Source: Colius striatus | Lineage: Eukaryota; Chordata; Aves; Coliiformes; Coliidae | Assembly: GCF_028858725.1 (NCBI RefSeq) | Contig: NC_084767.1 | Coordinates: 5,569,501 to 5,633,500, forward strand | Length of the DNA stretch: 64,000 nt | Reading direction: 5' to 3' | Part shown: piece after piece, positions 10,901-25,900 of the stretch | Layout: each line of letters opens with the position of its first letter | Position numbering within the stretch: the first letter of the stretch is position 1 | The notes under the pieces: generated by a model | Databases searched by the model: none | Seen by the model: only the letters and a program-made list of their open reading frames with translations | Told to the model about the DNA's origin: nothing | Translations under genes and position numbers: made by a program

Positions 10901-13900
10901 ACTGGAGTACTAATACATGAGACAAGCCAACTGCCTGCACAGCAGTCAAACTCATATCAATTACTGACAAATACCAATAAGGAACATATCTTTTGTTAAT
11001 GACTCTCATCAGCATTGACAGTTATTTTGTATAGCAATAAAACTTGCCAGACAATTGGTTTTTGAAGACATCACAGTGCAATCTTGTGAAATGTGATAAA
11101 AGGTGATCCCCTTATTCAAATGACCTACTTTAATAACCTGAATTCTGTGTACAGTACAGCATCACTACTAAATGTGCTATTGTTTTACTCAAACTGGAGG
11201 AAAAGATGGACTGTTTTAGTCTAGCAATCCTGTTTTATGGATTGCAAAATAGAACAAAATATCCTGTTATGTCTTCTGAGATACTCAAAGCTTGGAGGAT
11301 TATTTTTGAGAAATGTATCTGTATCTGCTAGAGTAACCAAATCCAAGTGCTGGTGAGAAAAACATGGCTAAAATCTGTAGTTATAGTCTTAAAGTGGGAT
11401 GTACAGTTGGAGTTATGTTTTTAAATAAACGTAAGTCTTTGTGGATAGAAGTTTAACAGTGAAAATGTATATAGTCGTCCTTTCAGTGCTGCTGTCTGAT
11501 TTTTAGTCTATTCATTTTTGCATTTCTCTGGAAGATGCTCATACTGTCAAACTGAGACATTTTTGACTTGTGGTGATGGAGTAAGTGGTCATCTCCACTT
11601 CTTTGCCTGAGGCTCTTGCTTGTGGAAGAGGAAGGACTGAATGGCATGTATTGTCACTCAGTCACAGTTAGTCTGGCATGTTAACTTAAACTGACTGTCG
11701 AGAATGGCTGTGACCTATTGTCTCTGGAAGTGCTGCTTACAGTTTCAGGAAAAGGTATTGTTTGGGAGGAGAAAGACTCACGTGTCTTTACCATGGAGCT
11801 ACAATGAGCAGAGATCATCCAAAGTCTAGCAATGCTTATTATTGTGCCTTTTGATTGCAGAGGGCAGATTTGGCACAGTTTCCAAGTGACAACTCTAGCA
11901 AGATTTTAAAAAAAGAGGTTTGTTTTTTGAAGTAACTACATCTTTGAATTGAAATTCAAGTCCTTGAATGCATGATACAGCAATAGCTTCCCAAGACTGC
12001 AGGGGGAAGCAGTTGACTATAAATGGATAACTTAGAAGTAGAATTGGTATTTGAAGCTGAAAAACCTATTCCTTATCTCTTTGAATTCCTTGCTTCTATG
12101 CACCCTTAGAATCCCAGCAATTGAAAATTGAGTCCTACCTGGTGACCTTATGATAAGTGATGCAGATGTGCATTGTCACATTGTATAAATAGCCTTAGAG
12201 AGAAGATAGAGTACAAATTTGCTACTCTTGGCAAAACTGGAGCCAAGAACAGTTCCTTAGCAAAGTTAAATCAATTGATCAAATAAAACGCAGAGGAACA
12301 GCCAGAGGAAGCATAGTTGGAAGCATTACAAACTGAGGGTGTTTGTCCTTCAGCTCTCATCAGCTATACTTAAGGATTTAACTTCCACCATTCTTATTAG
12401 ATAGTTCCAAAACAGGCAATGAAAATGTGTAGGTTGCTTTCTACTCTAAAAGTAGAATTAATGGTTTTATTTTTAACCCTGAGTTTTTTAGCAGAGTAGC
12501 TGAGGTCCAGGGGCTACATTTGATGGCCTTTCTTTTGAATTGTACTTTATTGTCAGAAGGCCAACCTGTCTTTTCTTATTACTACAGATCAGGTTTTAAT
12601 CTTCAGTACCTCTTGTTTACCAGGCACTTTTATGTTAAGAACTTAATTTCTTTAGAATATGGGCCACTGTAATTCAGTATCCAAATCTGTAAATGTTTCT
12701 AATTGGATCCTTTAAGAATCATATTACCAGTTAAATTTAGTTATTTCTTCTGGATTTTAAAAAAACAAGTTTACTTTGTACATCAAAAACTAATGGCTGC
12801 CACTTGGAATTTGTCATCTTCCCGTCAGTAAGTTTGCAAAAACAAACCTTAAGATTTTGCAGCCTTTGAATAGTAGAAAAATCATAATGAAGTGCAAGCC
12901 GGGGAAGTTGTGCCTGACCCCAGTGTCTATGTGAGCAGCCTCAGGGAACATTGTGGTTCAAGATATCTTTTCCTTAGGCAGAGCATTCAAGGAGTTCAGT
13001 CTGACCTACTTCCCTCGCTGAAGGAAGGGTAGTCTGCCCTGCAGCTACTGAAATCTTTTCTGCAAAATGAGTGGGTGGGGACACTGAAATGACATTGTGC
13101 AAAATTTGTCCCAAGGACAAGTCACTTGCAATTTTTTCAGTCTGGGCTGATACGATCACAGTAAACTGATGACCAGTCAGTTTGCAATTGTCCACTGAAG
13201 CTGGAAATTTAGCACACTGAAGAGATTATATCTTCTAGTTCTTGATTAGGTTCGTGTTTTACCCTGAATTTAATAGAAGACAGATTGTAACAGCATCCAC
13301 TGGAGCGGTCCTTTCACGTTAAATGTAAATTCATCTAAAGTAGTTGCCTTTCCACTGCTTTGGTGTTAGGATTTTCTGTTAAAGAAATATATTTATATGG
13401 AGGAGTAAATGATGTGTTTATTTCACAAACACACAGTGTGCTGTAGAGGGCAGTGCATTTAGGAATTGACATGCTAATGCCTATGCTTTTGCATTTTGTG
13501 GAAAAGCCAGACGAATTTTTAGGGATGCTTTGCTATTATGTATTGCCTAAGGGTCATACTTCAAATGTAAATCCAGAATGATGCAAGAGGTACCCTACAG
13601 ACTTAACCTTCTTGAAAAATGCTGTGAGAACTCTACGGTTTGGAACCTAAGGGACAGCCTGAAGCAGAGATATCTAAAATGTTGGTTAAGCTATAACAGA
13701 AGTAGTGGTTTTGAACCAGGGCTGCATTGCTGCTTTCCAGGGAGCGAAGTAAGCTGCACAAACCATATATGGTGCTCTTAAGAATGCCGCTGGCTTCTGA
13801 AACATGCTTAGACAACACCTTTTCTGGTCAAATAGAAGTGACTGCAAGACTGTCACTGGCATTTATATGTCTGTAACTGTTATGTGACTAATAGTCTTGT

Positions 13901-16900
13901 CCTTCAAGTTTGTGCAGTTTGGCTCGCAGGCAAGAGGACATACCACGGAACAGGCGTTTGGAGGAGGAGAGGTATGTGAATCATCAGCTTCCCAGTGTGA
14001 CAGTCCTTAAACTCTTCAGTTCCTCAGGACTTTTCATCTGCCCACGTTTCCCCAGCAAACATGGCCACACAGCCCCTTGGTCTTTGCTGTTGAGATTCTA
14101 GGTCACAATCCTCTTGGCCACCTGAGGAGGAATCCCACAATTGATGAATGTTTGTTGAGGTTTTCTTAATATACATATAAAGCTTATTGTCTTGAAGCCT
14201 TCTTGCTGCAAATCACTTTTTATGTTAGTATTTAATGCATTAGTTTTTAATACTTGAGTAAACATCTTATATTTTGTAGCAATTTTAATAAAACTAAACA
14301 AAATAATGATAATACAGGTAAAACTTTGTCCTTGCTTTTGGAGTTTCTGCACTAGGAGTACTGTGACCATGCTATAGTTCTCACTTTATACCAAAAAAAA
14401 TCCTTTTGTTATTGTAGACTTGTAACTCTGCCTTATGGAACAGCAAATCCATTAATGGCACTTAAAGGCCAGTTCTGGATAGGTCCTGAGCAATGAAGTC
14501 AGTTGGACCAATGTTTCAAGCATTCCTTTTCCTGAATGAGGGTTTTCTATGTAGGTGTTTCATATTTTCCCATAGCATCATCATCTCCCAACTTGTTCTG
14601 TGCTGAAATCCGGCTGCTTTGTTCACTGGTATTACTTCTGTTGTGCTAACTTTCACTCTATATACTTTCAAGAAAAATTTCTTACTGTGGAGGTCCAACT
14701 GAGGGTGTGGCAGTGACCTTCCTGGAGCTGTTCCCTGTGGCATCTCAGAAGTTTGGGTACAGTTTTCAAACATAGTTGTATACTCCCTGTGATCAGCAGC
14801 AGAATCCTGCATATATACAAAGATTGTGTGCTTCTAACGCAGCTTGGGTCTCAAGTGCTTAAATTTGTTTGTGTGCTCATATTTAGAAAGAACCAACTGG
14901 CTTGTGTATGTCAGAGCAAGTGACATTGTGGAAGGACTTGTGTAGGTTTGTCAGACCACCCTGAAGGAAAGCCTATTTCTAAATAGTGGTGGCTATTTTG
15001 TCTGACCTATGTTTTGCTTGGTTGGGTTGTTTTTTTTTTTACTGTGAGGAGCAATGAGTATTAGAAAACATCTTTAATAAATGATCAGCAAAACTGTAAT
15101 GACTGAGGTGTGTATCAAAAGGGTCAGATGATATTTTACTGTGTCATTTTGTGTAGCAACAGAATGTCATTCCCCTGAGCCTAGTTTTCAGGGCATTGTG
15201 ATCTGGTGTTGCCATGATGGTGACAGTGGTCAGGTGAATTACTTTCCAAAACCAATAAAAGCAAGAGGAGAGAACCTCTGATTTTGTATTGTTTGTCAGC
15301 TGCCTGGCATAGCTGTGAGGTGGTGCAGTGCTCCACAACGAGCACTATATTTAGCTGTTTCCAAGGAGATGTTCTGTGCGATATTGATAATTGCATTAAT
15401 CCTTGATTTACACAATCTGCAGGAGAGGAAACTGCTCCTTTTCCTAGTGTTGGCTTTTTAATTGCTCAATGATCTGTGGCTTATAGACACCTTGATTTAA
15501 ATCTTTTGTATATATGTATGTGTTGGGGGCAAAACCAGTGATCAAGTGATCATTTTTCTACCATAGAAATGATTAATGGTGTTACTCTCTTATGCTGCTT
15601 TATTTTCCCTTGTGTGAGGTATGTCTGTATGTGAAAGACTTCCATTGTAAATAGGCTGAAGGGATGGCTTGGTGATAATCCCGTGTTTTCTGTGTCAAAG
15701 GCTAAGAGCATTCATGTCAACTTCACTTGTGCCAAGAGTGCTGTTAAGATATTCATGATTGAAAACCCAACTCTGCTCAGCATGTGCAATTTTCACACTC
15801 TTTCTGGGTCTGCTGGTTTAGTCACTCTCTGCATAAGAAATCTTTCAGGGCAGTGTTATCCATGGACCTGTCTCTAATGCAATCAGTTCAACGTGCTTTG
15901 TACATTTCTGAAATGTAACTATGAATTTCTGAAGGGGAATTATTTCAAGCAAAACTTTTGAGAGTTTATATCTAAAATATATTCCATGTAGTTGACCTGC
16001 ACTGATTGAATTAAATTGAGTTGGAAAGGATCAGCCATCTAAAAAGCTAACATATTAGTTTAAACCATGTAATTCACTCTTTCTGCATACTGTTAACCAT
16101 GAACTAGTGCTTTTTAATTGCCTCGTTGTTGTACTCCAGTGTTTCATGGATATATAAAGTAGATCATGTCACAGTGACTGGAAGCAAGTGGTCTTGGTAC
16201 TAGTTAAAATTCTTCAGGTTATATTTTATTCTGATTTCCATTCATACTTTATTTGGAACTGCAGCTGACCTACTTGTTCATTTCAATTAAATACTTTGAG
16301 ACATTGTCTTTTCTTTTCTAGAAAAGAAGAAAGGAGAGCACAACACTGAAGGAGAAAGGAAATGAGCAGTTCAAGAAAGCAGGTGGGTTGATAATCTTTT
16401 AACACCATATGGATGTTAAAGAATCTTAAATTAATACTTGTCCATCGCGGTGATGTTGCAGAAAACCCATAAGAAGATCTTACACCTGTCATTGTTTGGA
16501 TTTATCACGTGTATGATTTTTGATCCAGCTCTAGAGGAGAGAGATAGCAGACCCCCTTAAGAGTTAAATTTAAACCACAAATACTTGGATTATTAAAGCA
16601 GGATTCTCATAAAAGCTAAGTGTTTCGATCCAAGAACATGATAGAGAATTGACTGCCTTCCAAGCGCCATGGTTTCTTTTACAAATCAAAAGAGGCTTCC
16701 AATAGGCTCTGAGTTTTGCTGATGCCTGTGCTTAGAATTGATGCAAGACTCAGTGGCTCATTAGCTCTCATACCTTTGCATGTCTGCAAGTTTCTTTTTA
16801 TTCACTGGTTCTATCTATAACACGTCTTATTTGTGTGTGTGTGTGTGTGTTTGTGTATAAATAGGTTTTATATATACCTAAGTATATGTGTATATGTACA

Positions 16901-19900
16901 TCTATACATATGCACATGTACATCTGTATATACATTCATGTGTATGTGTATAGAGATGTACACACATGTAGGTGTGTGTATCTAGACATGTACACCTATA
17001 CACACACACAGACATATATTAAGAAAACAATCTAGCTGTATGTAAATTTCTAGCTCATGCCAGAGCTTGATGTTTTCTGAATATAGTTAAAGTGTAACAA
17101 CAAAGCTGAGGTTGGTTATAAATAACTGTACCAATACTTACCATTAAAAAACATCAAGGAGAAGTTATTTTGACACTTGCCTTTCATTTAATGTCCTGGT
17201 GTCTTAGAGGATTCACAAAGAAACCAGGCGATGTGGATTCTTTCCTCAGTCAGCAAGGACACAATTAACTCCCCCTTCCCAGAAATATACCCTGATAACC
17301 AGACAGTGGCCTTGCTGTGGGAGGTCTCTTATTGTGTGCTAAGAGATTGAGATTCCTGGGAAATTCACCAAAGCATCAGAGGGAGCAGAAGGGAACTGCT
17401 AGAAGCATGAAAGCCTGTAAGGAAGCCTGTAAGGTTGGCTGAATCACCCTGTGAATTATCATTCATGGCCTCTTCCTGACCAATTCTTTGGCAGATGTTT
17501 TCAGTGTGCCTGTGCCTACCAACGTGCAACAGAAATGCACAACCTTTTAAGCACCTAGATGGTCACCAGCTAATGTGCACAGAAAGAACTGCTGTGCTTT
17601 GAGAATGGTGGTCTTGTCAGCTGGCAGTTCAGAGTCAGCTTAGGGACTTTTCACTCTTGACTTTACCTTTATTGGAAAGTGAATGACTTGATAATCCCAT
17701 GTGGTTTACCACTGGTCCTTGCATTAGACCAGACTTGATGAAAGGTGACCTTTGGGTGATAATATGGTGAGGCAGTCATTGAAGATGATGTGTCAAAATA
17801 TCTCTGTAGCTGCTTTGAGCTAGGTATCAGTGCAGTGACGTTCAGCACATGCTTCCTTTCAGGTCAAGGATATGCACCATCTAAACAGATTCTACCTCTA
17901 AGGCTGGTACTTAAGTAGAATGAAACAATTTCGGGAATGAGAATTATGGGCACATCATGCTGCACTTGTTACATTAAGATCAGGACTATGTTTCTGCTTT
18001 TACAAGGGTGGTGATTTTACAATAATTGTCATTGATCTATGTACTGCTTAGTAACGGACTGTCTGAGAACAGCTACTGATTCTGGTTTGATACTGCATCA
18101 TATATGGAGAAATGTTTCCAAAGAAATCTTAGCCATGTAGTTCACCAACTGTACTGGCATTTGAAATAAATGGTCTGGTTTGGTTTTTTTTACTATTGCA
18201 TCTGCAGACTATGGAGAGGCAGAAGACTCTTACACGAAGGCTCTGCAGATTTGTCCAGCTTGCTTCCAAAAAGACAGAGCTGTTTTATTTTCAAACAGAG
18301 CTGCTGCAAAAATGAAACAGGTGAATAATCTTTGTCTTTTATGAAAAACCTTGTATTGATTATATGACAAATGCAATAGTGAAGTCGTTAGCGGTGCATA
18401 AAAGAGGGCAAAGGAATAAAGCTGGTTTTGCTGCTGGCTCGGTCTGTCACGCTCCCAGCAGAAATGCTGCTGCACTAGATTTTACTGAGGATTAATACAA
18501 ACCTGAAAGTTGCAACTGGAACAGCTGTACAAAGTTGCTCTGCTACATTGTGTTTAAAACACTGGTCTTTCTTTCATTCTCTCTATTTCAATGAAATTCA
18601 AAGTTCATGTGGAACAGATGTCTTTAAGCGTGTGTAGTGTATGCAGACCATGGATTAGAGTTAGAATTGTAGCTAGTTAGTGTTTTTCATAAAATCCTGG
18701 ATTGTCATATACTTGTCTTTGTTTCATCAACTCAAATGCTTTGAGGCATAAGCAGAACTTCCTAACTCTGGCTGTACTCAGTTAGTCTGCTTCCTTCACA
18801 GTTGCTATAGTAGGACAGACCTATATGGCAGGGCTCAGTCTGCATAGATTGGCTGCAGTTTTCTTCATACATTTCCTGTTCCTTGACCAGGGACAGTTAC
18901 CCAGATACTACCAGAGTCAGCAATACACTTAGATAGCAGGGAAAGCATAGAACACCATCTCTCTGAATGGAAACTTCCACATCTTTAGACAGAGGAGATA
19001 CAAAGAATTGAAGAGAAACTGCTCCTTGTTTTTGCCTTTTGTTTTGAAGATTAAATTAGTATAGAAAAATGGGACAGTAACTTGTATCCTCAGTTTACCC
19101 TCCTACAAAGGGAGCTTTCTTGCAGTTTTCTTCCAGGATTGAGGCAGATGCAGCTCTATTTAGAAATGTACCTTGCAGCTATATTTAGGTATAAATAAAT
19201 AACTTCTTACTCAGCATAGAGTATTGTTGTTCATCAGAGTCATTTAATGTGCTGTTGGGATACTGAATTGTTTGAGCAGGCAAGCTAAAAATGGAATTAA
19301 GTCTGTAATAACAGATGCTGGAACTTTTGAAATATGAAAGTTGTAAACTGAAAAACCTCCTTATAATCCAGATATTAACTATGCATATCACTGGGAAACT
19401 AATACAAACCAGTGTATCTCACAAGTATAGATCAGCAGAACCTGAGAGACCAATACATTAGTCTGAAGATAAATTCATATTATTAACAAGTTCCTCATTG
19501 TTTGTTCTTCCATACCTGCTGCACTCATTTGCTTGTGAGCCATTCTTCTCTGAGACAGATGCTGTTTTATGGGTTTATGGGAGAGGAAATAGTTCCTTGG
19601 ATGTTGAAAGATTACTGCTACTTAGATCAACAGTACAGTACAGCACAGAACAGCCTGGGGATTTTTGTTTTGATTTTTTTTTAAAGCCCTTTTAGGTTGG
19701 ATGAAAATAGGATCCTGTCTCATCTCTTTTTTTTGCTTTTTTCTATCATAAGCAGATTTCCTGGCTCTTATCTTCTAACTCTGGTTGTCTGGGTGCACTA
19801 AAATCTTGCGCCTACCACTTCTGGAAGTCTCATGTGTTATCCCTTGCAGAGAAAACCGTATTAATGCTAAAGGCAGATGCTGCTTTCCAAATGTCTTAGC

Positions 19901-22900
19901 TTGTAGAGACAGGAATTTGTCTGAGACTCTTGGGAACTGTCTATTCCAGCCCCTTAATTAATTGACAAAGGTAGGAAAGCTGTGGCTGGGTTAAGCCAAG
20001 GCCTGCAGATGTGACTCAGCCTTTTGACTGTAGCTTGCTGCTGGCTGTTCAGTGCAGACCCATTAGTAGGGCAGCCATGCAATCTGAACGTGTGATTTCA
20101 ACACTGGCAGCCTTCACAGAATGGAAGCTAATCACTGGTAAAGAGCTTTGCATCATAAGCAATGGTATGAAAAGCCTTGATTACATGAACACCTCAGTTC
20201 CTTGGAATGCCAGACAAACCTTTTTGTTTGCAAATGTAAATAATCTGTTTCCTGGGAAATATTACTCAAATGTAACAAAAGTATTTTGTGTTCTAGGACA
20301 AGATGGAAGCTGCCCTAAGTGACTGCAGCAAAGGTATGGCTTCTCTTCTGTGTGCTGCTCCTGTGCCGCATCTTTCATGTATAAATGATGCCTTACTGCA
20401 GAGCTGTACTTATGGCAATAGGGGTCTTGAAAGAAATTAAAGAAAAGCTGTGATGGAAGACAGCTGAATCTAGAGTAATTTATATTTGTTTTGTAAAATG
20501 TCTGTCAAACTTTTCCTGTCTGTAACATACTTTCTGTTCTCTTGTGCCAATAAGGCTGCTGTTTGTGCTTTTTAATAGGAAAGTCTTCTCAGTATGGAAG
20601 TTGTTTCCTTACACCTACTATTTTAAACCCACTTCCACCTGCCATTCCCCCCAGGTCTTGGTTTATTCCCAAATTCTAAAGAACTATGAGGCCTTACAGA
20701 ATTAAAAGCATTATCAAGTCCCTTTTATGCAAGGCTTTTGCTTTGTCACAAGGGCTTATGCCCTTCTGTTCTTGTACTGCATAGTTTCCTCTCTGCAACT
20801 GCTGGTGAAATCATTTCAGCTGTGCATTGCTTTATTGCTTCCACCCACTCACCCATGCTCGAATATTTGTTAAACTCCTTGTGACAGCTGGGGAAAAGCA
20901 GCCCAAATTACCAATCACAAAACTAATCCAATGGCTGTGTGCCAGTACTGCTCGTACAGTAAACTGGAGTTTGCACATGCTAAAAGTATTCTTGAAGGTA
21001 GCAAATTGTAGCTGGCCTCGGTCACTTTGGGGGTTTGCCTTGTTTTGGTGGTGGTGCATTTTGAAGAACACTTCTGCTAATGTTGCAGCAGAGCTGAAAG
21101 GGAATCATTCTGCTTTGCAACAGTGAGACTCAAACCTACCAGCGTTTGATGCTCCCCAGGGACTGGGCTTACGAACTGCAGTGCAATGCTTGGGGCACAG
21201 CAGAGTAATTCACACTAACACGCAACTTGCTGACTGTAGCAGTGTCTTTGTCCTTCCAGAAGAAATCAGCTAGAAATTTGTAGCTAGATAATCCTGGATT
21301 GAATTCTCCCCAGAGACATTTTAATGGGTTAGTAATTAAAAAATGGTCAGTTTTTCACACATGCTGTTTCTATGATGAAAAATGGACAAAGAAATTCTTG
21401 AGAAATTGCCATTTGTAGGTCACTGTTAAGTTTAGCATTCACTCTTAACTGCAGCTGTTAACAGGGATAACAAGGGAATAAGGAGAGGAAAAGCTTAAAT
21501 TCAGTCAGTATGCCCCTTTGCTAACTTGTAGAGCTGCTGTAACCATTTGTAGATTGCCAACCCAATTTTGACTGTTTGATATTGAATTCAGAAGAGCACT
21601 AGTAGTTCTCCTGGCATTTACCTCAACTTGAATTGAGATAAGCAGGAAAATGCCTATTTTCCCTGCTGTGTGTATATTTAGGTATATTTAACTTCATCTG
21701 TAATCTAATAATAGACACTTATTAAATGTACAAAAGCTGAAAAATATCTTACAGGTCCTTAAAATTCCTGAAGTGTTACTTAGAACCTCTGCATCTGTAA
21801 TACTGCAAAACTAAATGTTTGTGCACTGTAAATCACTTGTACCTGTGATACATTGTAGAGATTAAATGAAATACAATCATTTGCGTTAGACTTTCACAGG
21901 CAGATGTATGCCTTCTCTGAATTATGACCTAGCTTTGAAACTGTGACTTTGCCTGATTCTAAGCTACATTATAAAGGTAACCATGAAGAATTTAATACAC
22001 ATTTGAGAATTCATTTAAGGAGTGTAGATGTGTTTCGGGTAAAATACTATCCTTTTGTTTTCTAGCTGTGGAATTAGATCCTAACTACATTAGAGCTTTG
22101 CTGAGGAGAGCAGAACTATATGAAAAAACAGAAAAACTAGATGAAGCTCTGGAAGATTATAAGGCAGTCCTAGAAAAAGACCCATCAGTTCATCAAGCCA
22201 GAGAAGCTTGCATGGTAAGCCTTTTTAGTATACTTTGGCCTAACTTTAAACCAAGGACTTGTCTTTCCTATTCCACATGTTCAATGCTGTTTATGTAAGC
22301 AGTTTCATATGCAGTGGTAATAACTGTTTTCCCAGGAGTAGTGGTTTTCTCATCTGGTTTTACGTAAGGAAGATTACATGAACTGCCACAAATTCCATGA
22401 CAAGTCTCAAGTCCATAAAGTATGTTTTTACTTTTGTGAAATGTGTGAAGGTAGATGTGTGTTCTGAGCTGTAAGCATCTGATTACATCATCAGCTGTTG
22501 AGCAGTGCACTGGCATACACACCCTTTGTTTTCTGATTGAGGGCGTTAACATGTGCTAGAAAAGGTTACCTGAATCACTGCTGCATTTTGGCAACTATCA
22601 TTTCAATATGGATCTGCAATTGGAGATCAGAATGCAAGCACCTTATAATATAGTTCTTACTAGCAGTTTAATTGGTGGGAGTTTGGCTTCCTTTCTGTAG
22701 AATTAGTTTTCTCATTGGTAAATTTGCAGCTGAATGCATTTATGGCATAACTATAAAATAATTAGCTTTTTTGATGACATTATCTCTGAAACCACTCTGA
22801 ATATGTCAATGCAGAAATAATTTTGAAAGCCTGAAGTTTACTTGTTTCAACCTCCATTTGGGAAAATAAATAATTAGCAGTGGTTGGCCACCCCCTTTGC

Positions 22901-25900
22901 CCATACTGGGATGTCATGAGAGATTAGAAACTACTTTTATGGCATGTTAGACAAGAACTGCCTAAAATGACTTCCTTGGGGATTCCAATTGTGCTGATGA
23001 CAGAAGGATATTCTGCTTAACTGTGTATCACCTGTTAGTGGTAAGGGTATGGTTTCCCAAAACAGCTAAACTGATCTACTGCCTACCTGCTGCTCCAGTT
23101 GCTTTCCTTGTGCTAGTGCTGGTCCTAGCTCACGGCTGATCCGAGGGGATGGCTGATTCTACATAAGTCTGGCACACAACTAATTCTGCAAAAGGGAAAA
23201 AAACCAGCCTCAGGTATGCAAAACAAACAAAAGCCAGCAACTAAAAAACCCCAAAGTAAACACTTCTGTATTGCCTTGGCTTTTGGCAGTCAGACAAGCC
23301 CTAGTGCAAATGCTAGTGAGAAGGAAAGAAGACGTGGTCAAAGCAATGCAGGAATGGGGGCCATCCCTTTGGTCAGCACCCAGGGACAAGGTCGGTTTAC
23401 TGTATTGTGAAACAACCCCCTGATGCTTGTCGCATGCATCTAGTTGAGAGCAGGAGTGCACTTTATCACCTAGCTCTTGGCAATGGCTTAATAAATGACG
23501 AGCTTGTCAAACGTCATTACTGCACGGCTTGTGATTGTGATGAGTCCATCACAGCCTAGAAAAGAGTATTTGTGTTGGCTTTGTTTATTGTCTCCTAGCT
23601 GAGACTATGGTTTATTTGATCCAGGAACTCAGCCAAGGAGTCTGCTGACATTTCTGAAGGAAAGGATGGGGTTTATTTTCTGTAGCTTGTAGTCTTTTAG
23701 CTTTTAACTCCAGAGTGAGGCCTACTGTAACTTTGCCTGTTACTTGGTAAAGCAGTTTATAAGGAGTCCATTTTAGCAGCTCCTCTTACAAAGAACAACT
23801 GTGAAGATCAGACAGATTGTTAAAAGCCACCAGTCAGGACTCCACAGATGCGACTTGGCAACACTGTCAGTGCTTGCTACAAAATGTAAGGAGTTTAAAA
23901 TACATGTATTTTGGCTTATTGGAACTCCCTGGAAGTATAGATGCTGTCCTTCATACATCTTGCAAAACCACAATTTCCTTGCAGCAAGTATGCCTCTAAT
24001 AACCTCACAAAAAGAGTCCTTGCTCAATAACCAGTGGGGATTTGGGCTAGAATAGTATCATGAACAGTGCTGCTGTTCTTCCTGGCCAACTTTCAGGAAT
24101 GTTTTAGAACCATCAGTCATTTATTCTTAATTTTTTGTAGCTGGCAAGTACAGAGGTTGACTGTTACATACACTTTCTGCTCTTTGACCTCATTTTACTA
24201 GGCAGAGGCTTTAGGCTTACATGTGGTGCAGAACACTTTGTACAAAATGGCCTCAATTTACACTGTAGTGAGATTTAGGACATTCTGCCCTGAGTTGGTC
24301 CCGTTCTTTAAGTTTCACAGTAGAAGCAATCTTTCGAGACTTAAGTTTGACAAGTCCCTCGTGAAATATTGCTAAGGAAATACTGACAGCTAGTTTTATA
24401 GAATCATTCTAAAAGCATTCATAATAAATCCCTAAAATGCATACTAAATAAATGATTCCACTGTAGTGTTGCCTCCACATATGTGGTTAACATCTAAGAT
24501 GTAGGAGACTAAGAAGTCTGGCCTTATTGTAACTTAGTGCATTGCTCTTCACAAAAATATTGCAGCATTTTATCCCCCTTCCTGGTAATGAAAATGATGC
24601 ATCAAGCAAATGTACAAATTGGTTTCATTTACTGTTGGAGCAAATCTTTCTCCTCTTTGTACACAGAAAATACTTCACATGATGCTTCAGGGAATGTCAC
24701 AATCTTGTTAATTGTCAGTTGTAAAATACTAACTACACAGTAGTTCTTTCTGTTGATTCTTGATGTGGTAGCTGCTCTAAAATTTCAGTACTGTTTATAT
24801 TTCAGGAGTACAGTGATAGTGGTTTGAATTTAATCCTAGTGTCACATACTTTAGTTCAATGCCAAATTAAACAGCTTGATATTACAATGTTTTGTGGTCA
24901 AATAATCCCTACTGATGCTTTCCCAAAAAGTGGTTAATTTTATGCTACCAATTTTAAGTTTTCTTTTTAGCAGGTGTTGGCCCTGCTCTGGGCAAGGGGG
25001 TTGGACTTGGATGATCTTTTGAGGTCCTTTCCAGTCCTTACTTAAGATTCTGTGATTCTGTGTGATTGTGTGAATTCAGCACAGTTTTTGAGGGATTGGC
25101 AAGCCAGATAAACTTATTTACCAAAAGAAGCTGTACTTTGAGGTAAGCATCATAGACACCAGATAAAATATCTGTCCTTAGGGACATCTTTCTATAGGTA
25201 ACCAGCCTTGTAAACACATTTCTGGACTGCAAAATGCTGAATCTTTGTAACAGCAATATTCAGAGAGACCAAACACGGAGTATGTATTTCAGATTTGTAT
25301 CTTCATTGCCTGCTAAAACCCAGAGTCCAAATTTGAGCAAGACACTATATATGCCAAACTCATCCAAGACCCAGCAAATCTCACAGCCACGATGCAAACT
25401 GAATTTAGAGCCTGGGGATATCCACACATGTTTTCATGCAGGCAGCTTAGGTCCAGATCTGCACCCAACTTAATAAGCCCCTCTGGGTCAGCAGGAGTCA
25501 GATGAGGTCTGACTGGGCTAATTAGATCTGGTTGACTGGTGGTGATGCTGGGCCTGGGCTGGTTTCAAGCCTAGCCATCCATGTATATATGCTCTCTGTT
25601 CCTTAGTACTCATTTTCCTGAGGTTTTTTGAGGTATTGCACTTCTCTTCCTTACCACTATAGCAAATGAGCTCTGTTTACCTGTGTTAACCAGTGTATCC
25701 TGCATTGAAGAGGAGAGGAACAGCCAGGCAGCCTTGTCAATGGGGGTTTTTTCTCGAGGTGAACATCTTCTGTCACTGTGGCAGTGATATCAAAATGACA
25801 AACCTATCCATGATGACTGGAGTTCTAAATGACAGGAAGGAACAAGATTAGGAAATGAATTCTTAAACTGTGTTGAGAATCCAGTTATCACAAGGGAAGT

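Larger units (their letters stand above)
4974..16321 (+). other. TTC1: TTC1 intron 2 (11.3 kb)
   Basis: This is the largest intron apart from the last. It holds a 19-bp-period AT/GT repeat (5405-5475), a truncated minus-strand CR1 (7228-7765) and two MIR-like SINE relics (7085-7205 and 7960-8150). The remainder, roughly 8.2-16.3 kb, is unique AT-rich sequence with no credible exon, RNA gene or CpG island. Open frames are all under about 100 codons and unrelated to known proteins. Confidence 0.8.

Noticed and set aside
19498-19695. Overlapping plus-strand frames of 60-65 codons in TTC1 intron 4
   Set aside because: Hydrophobic, unrelated to any family I know, no splice signals around them.
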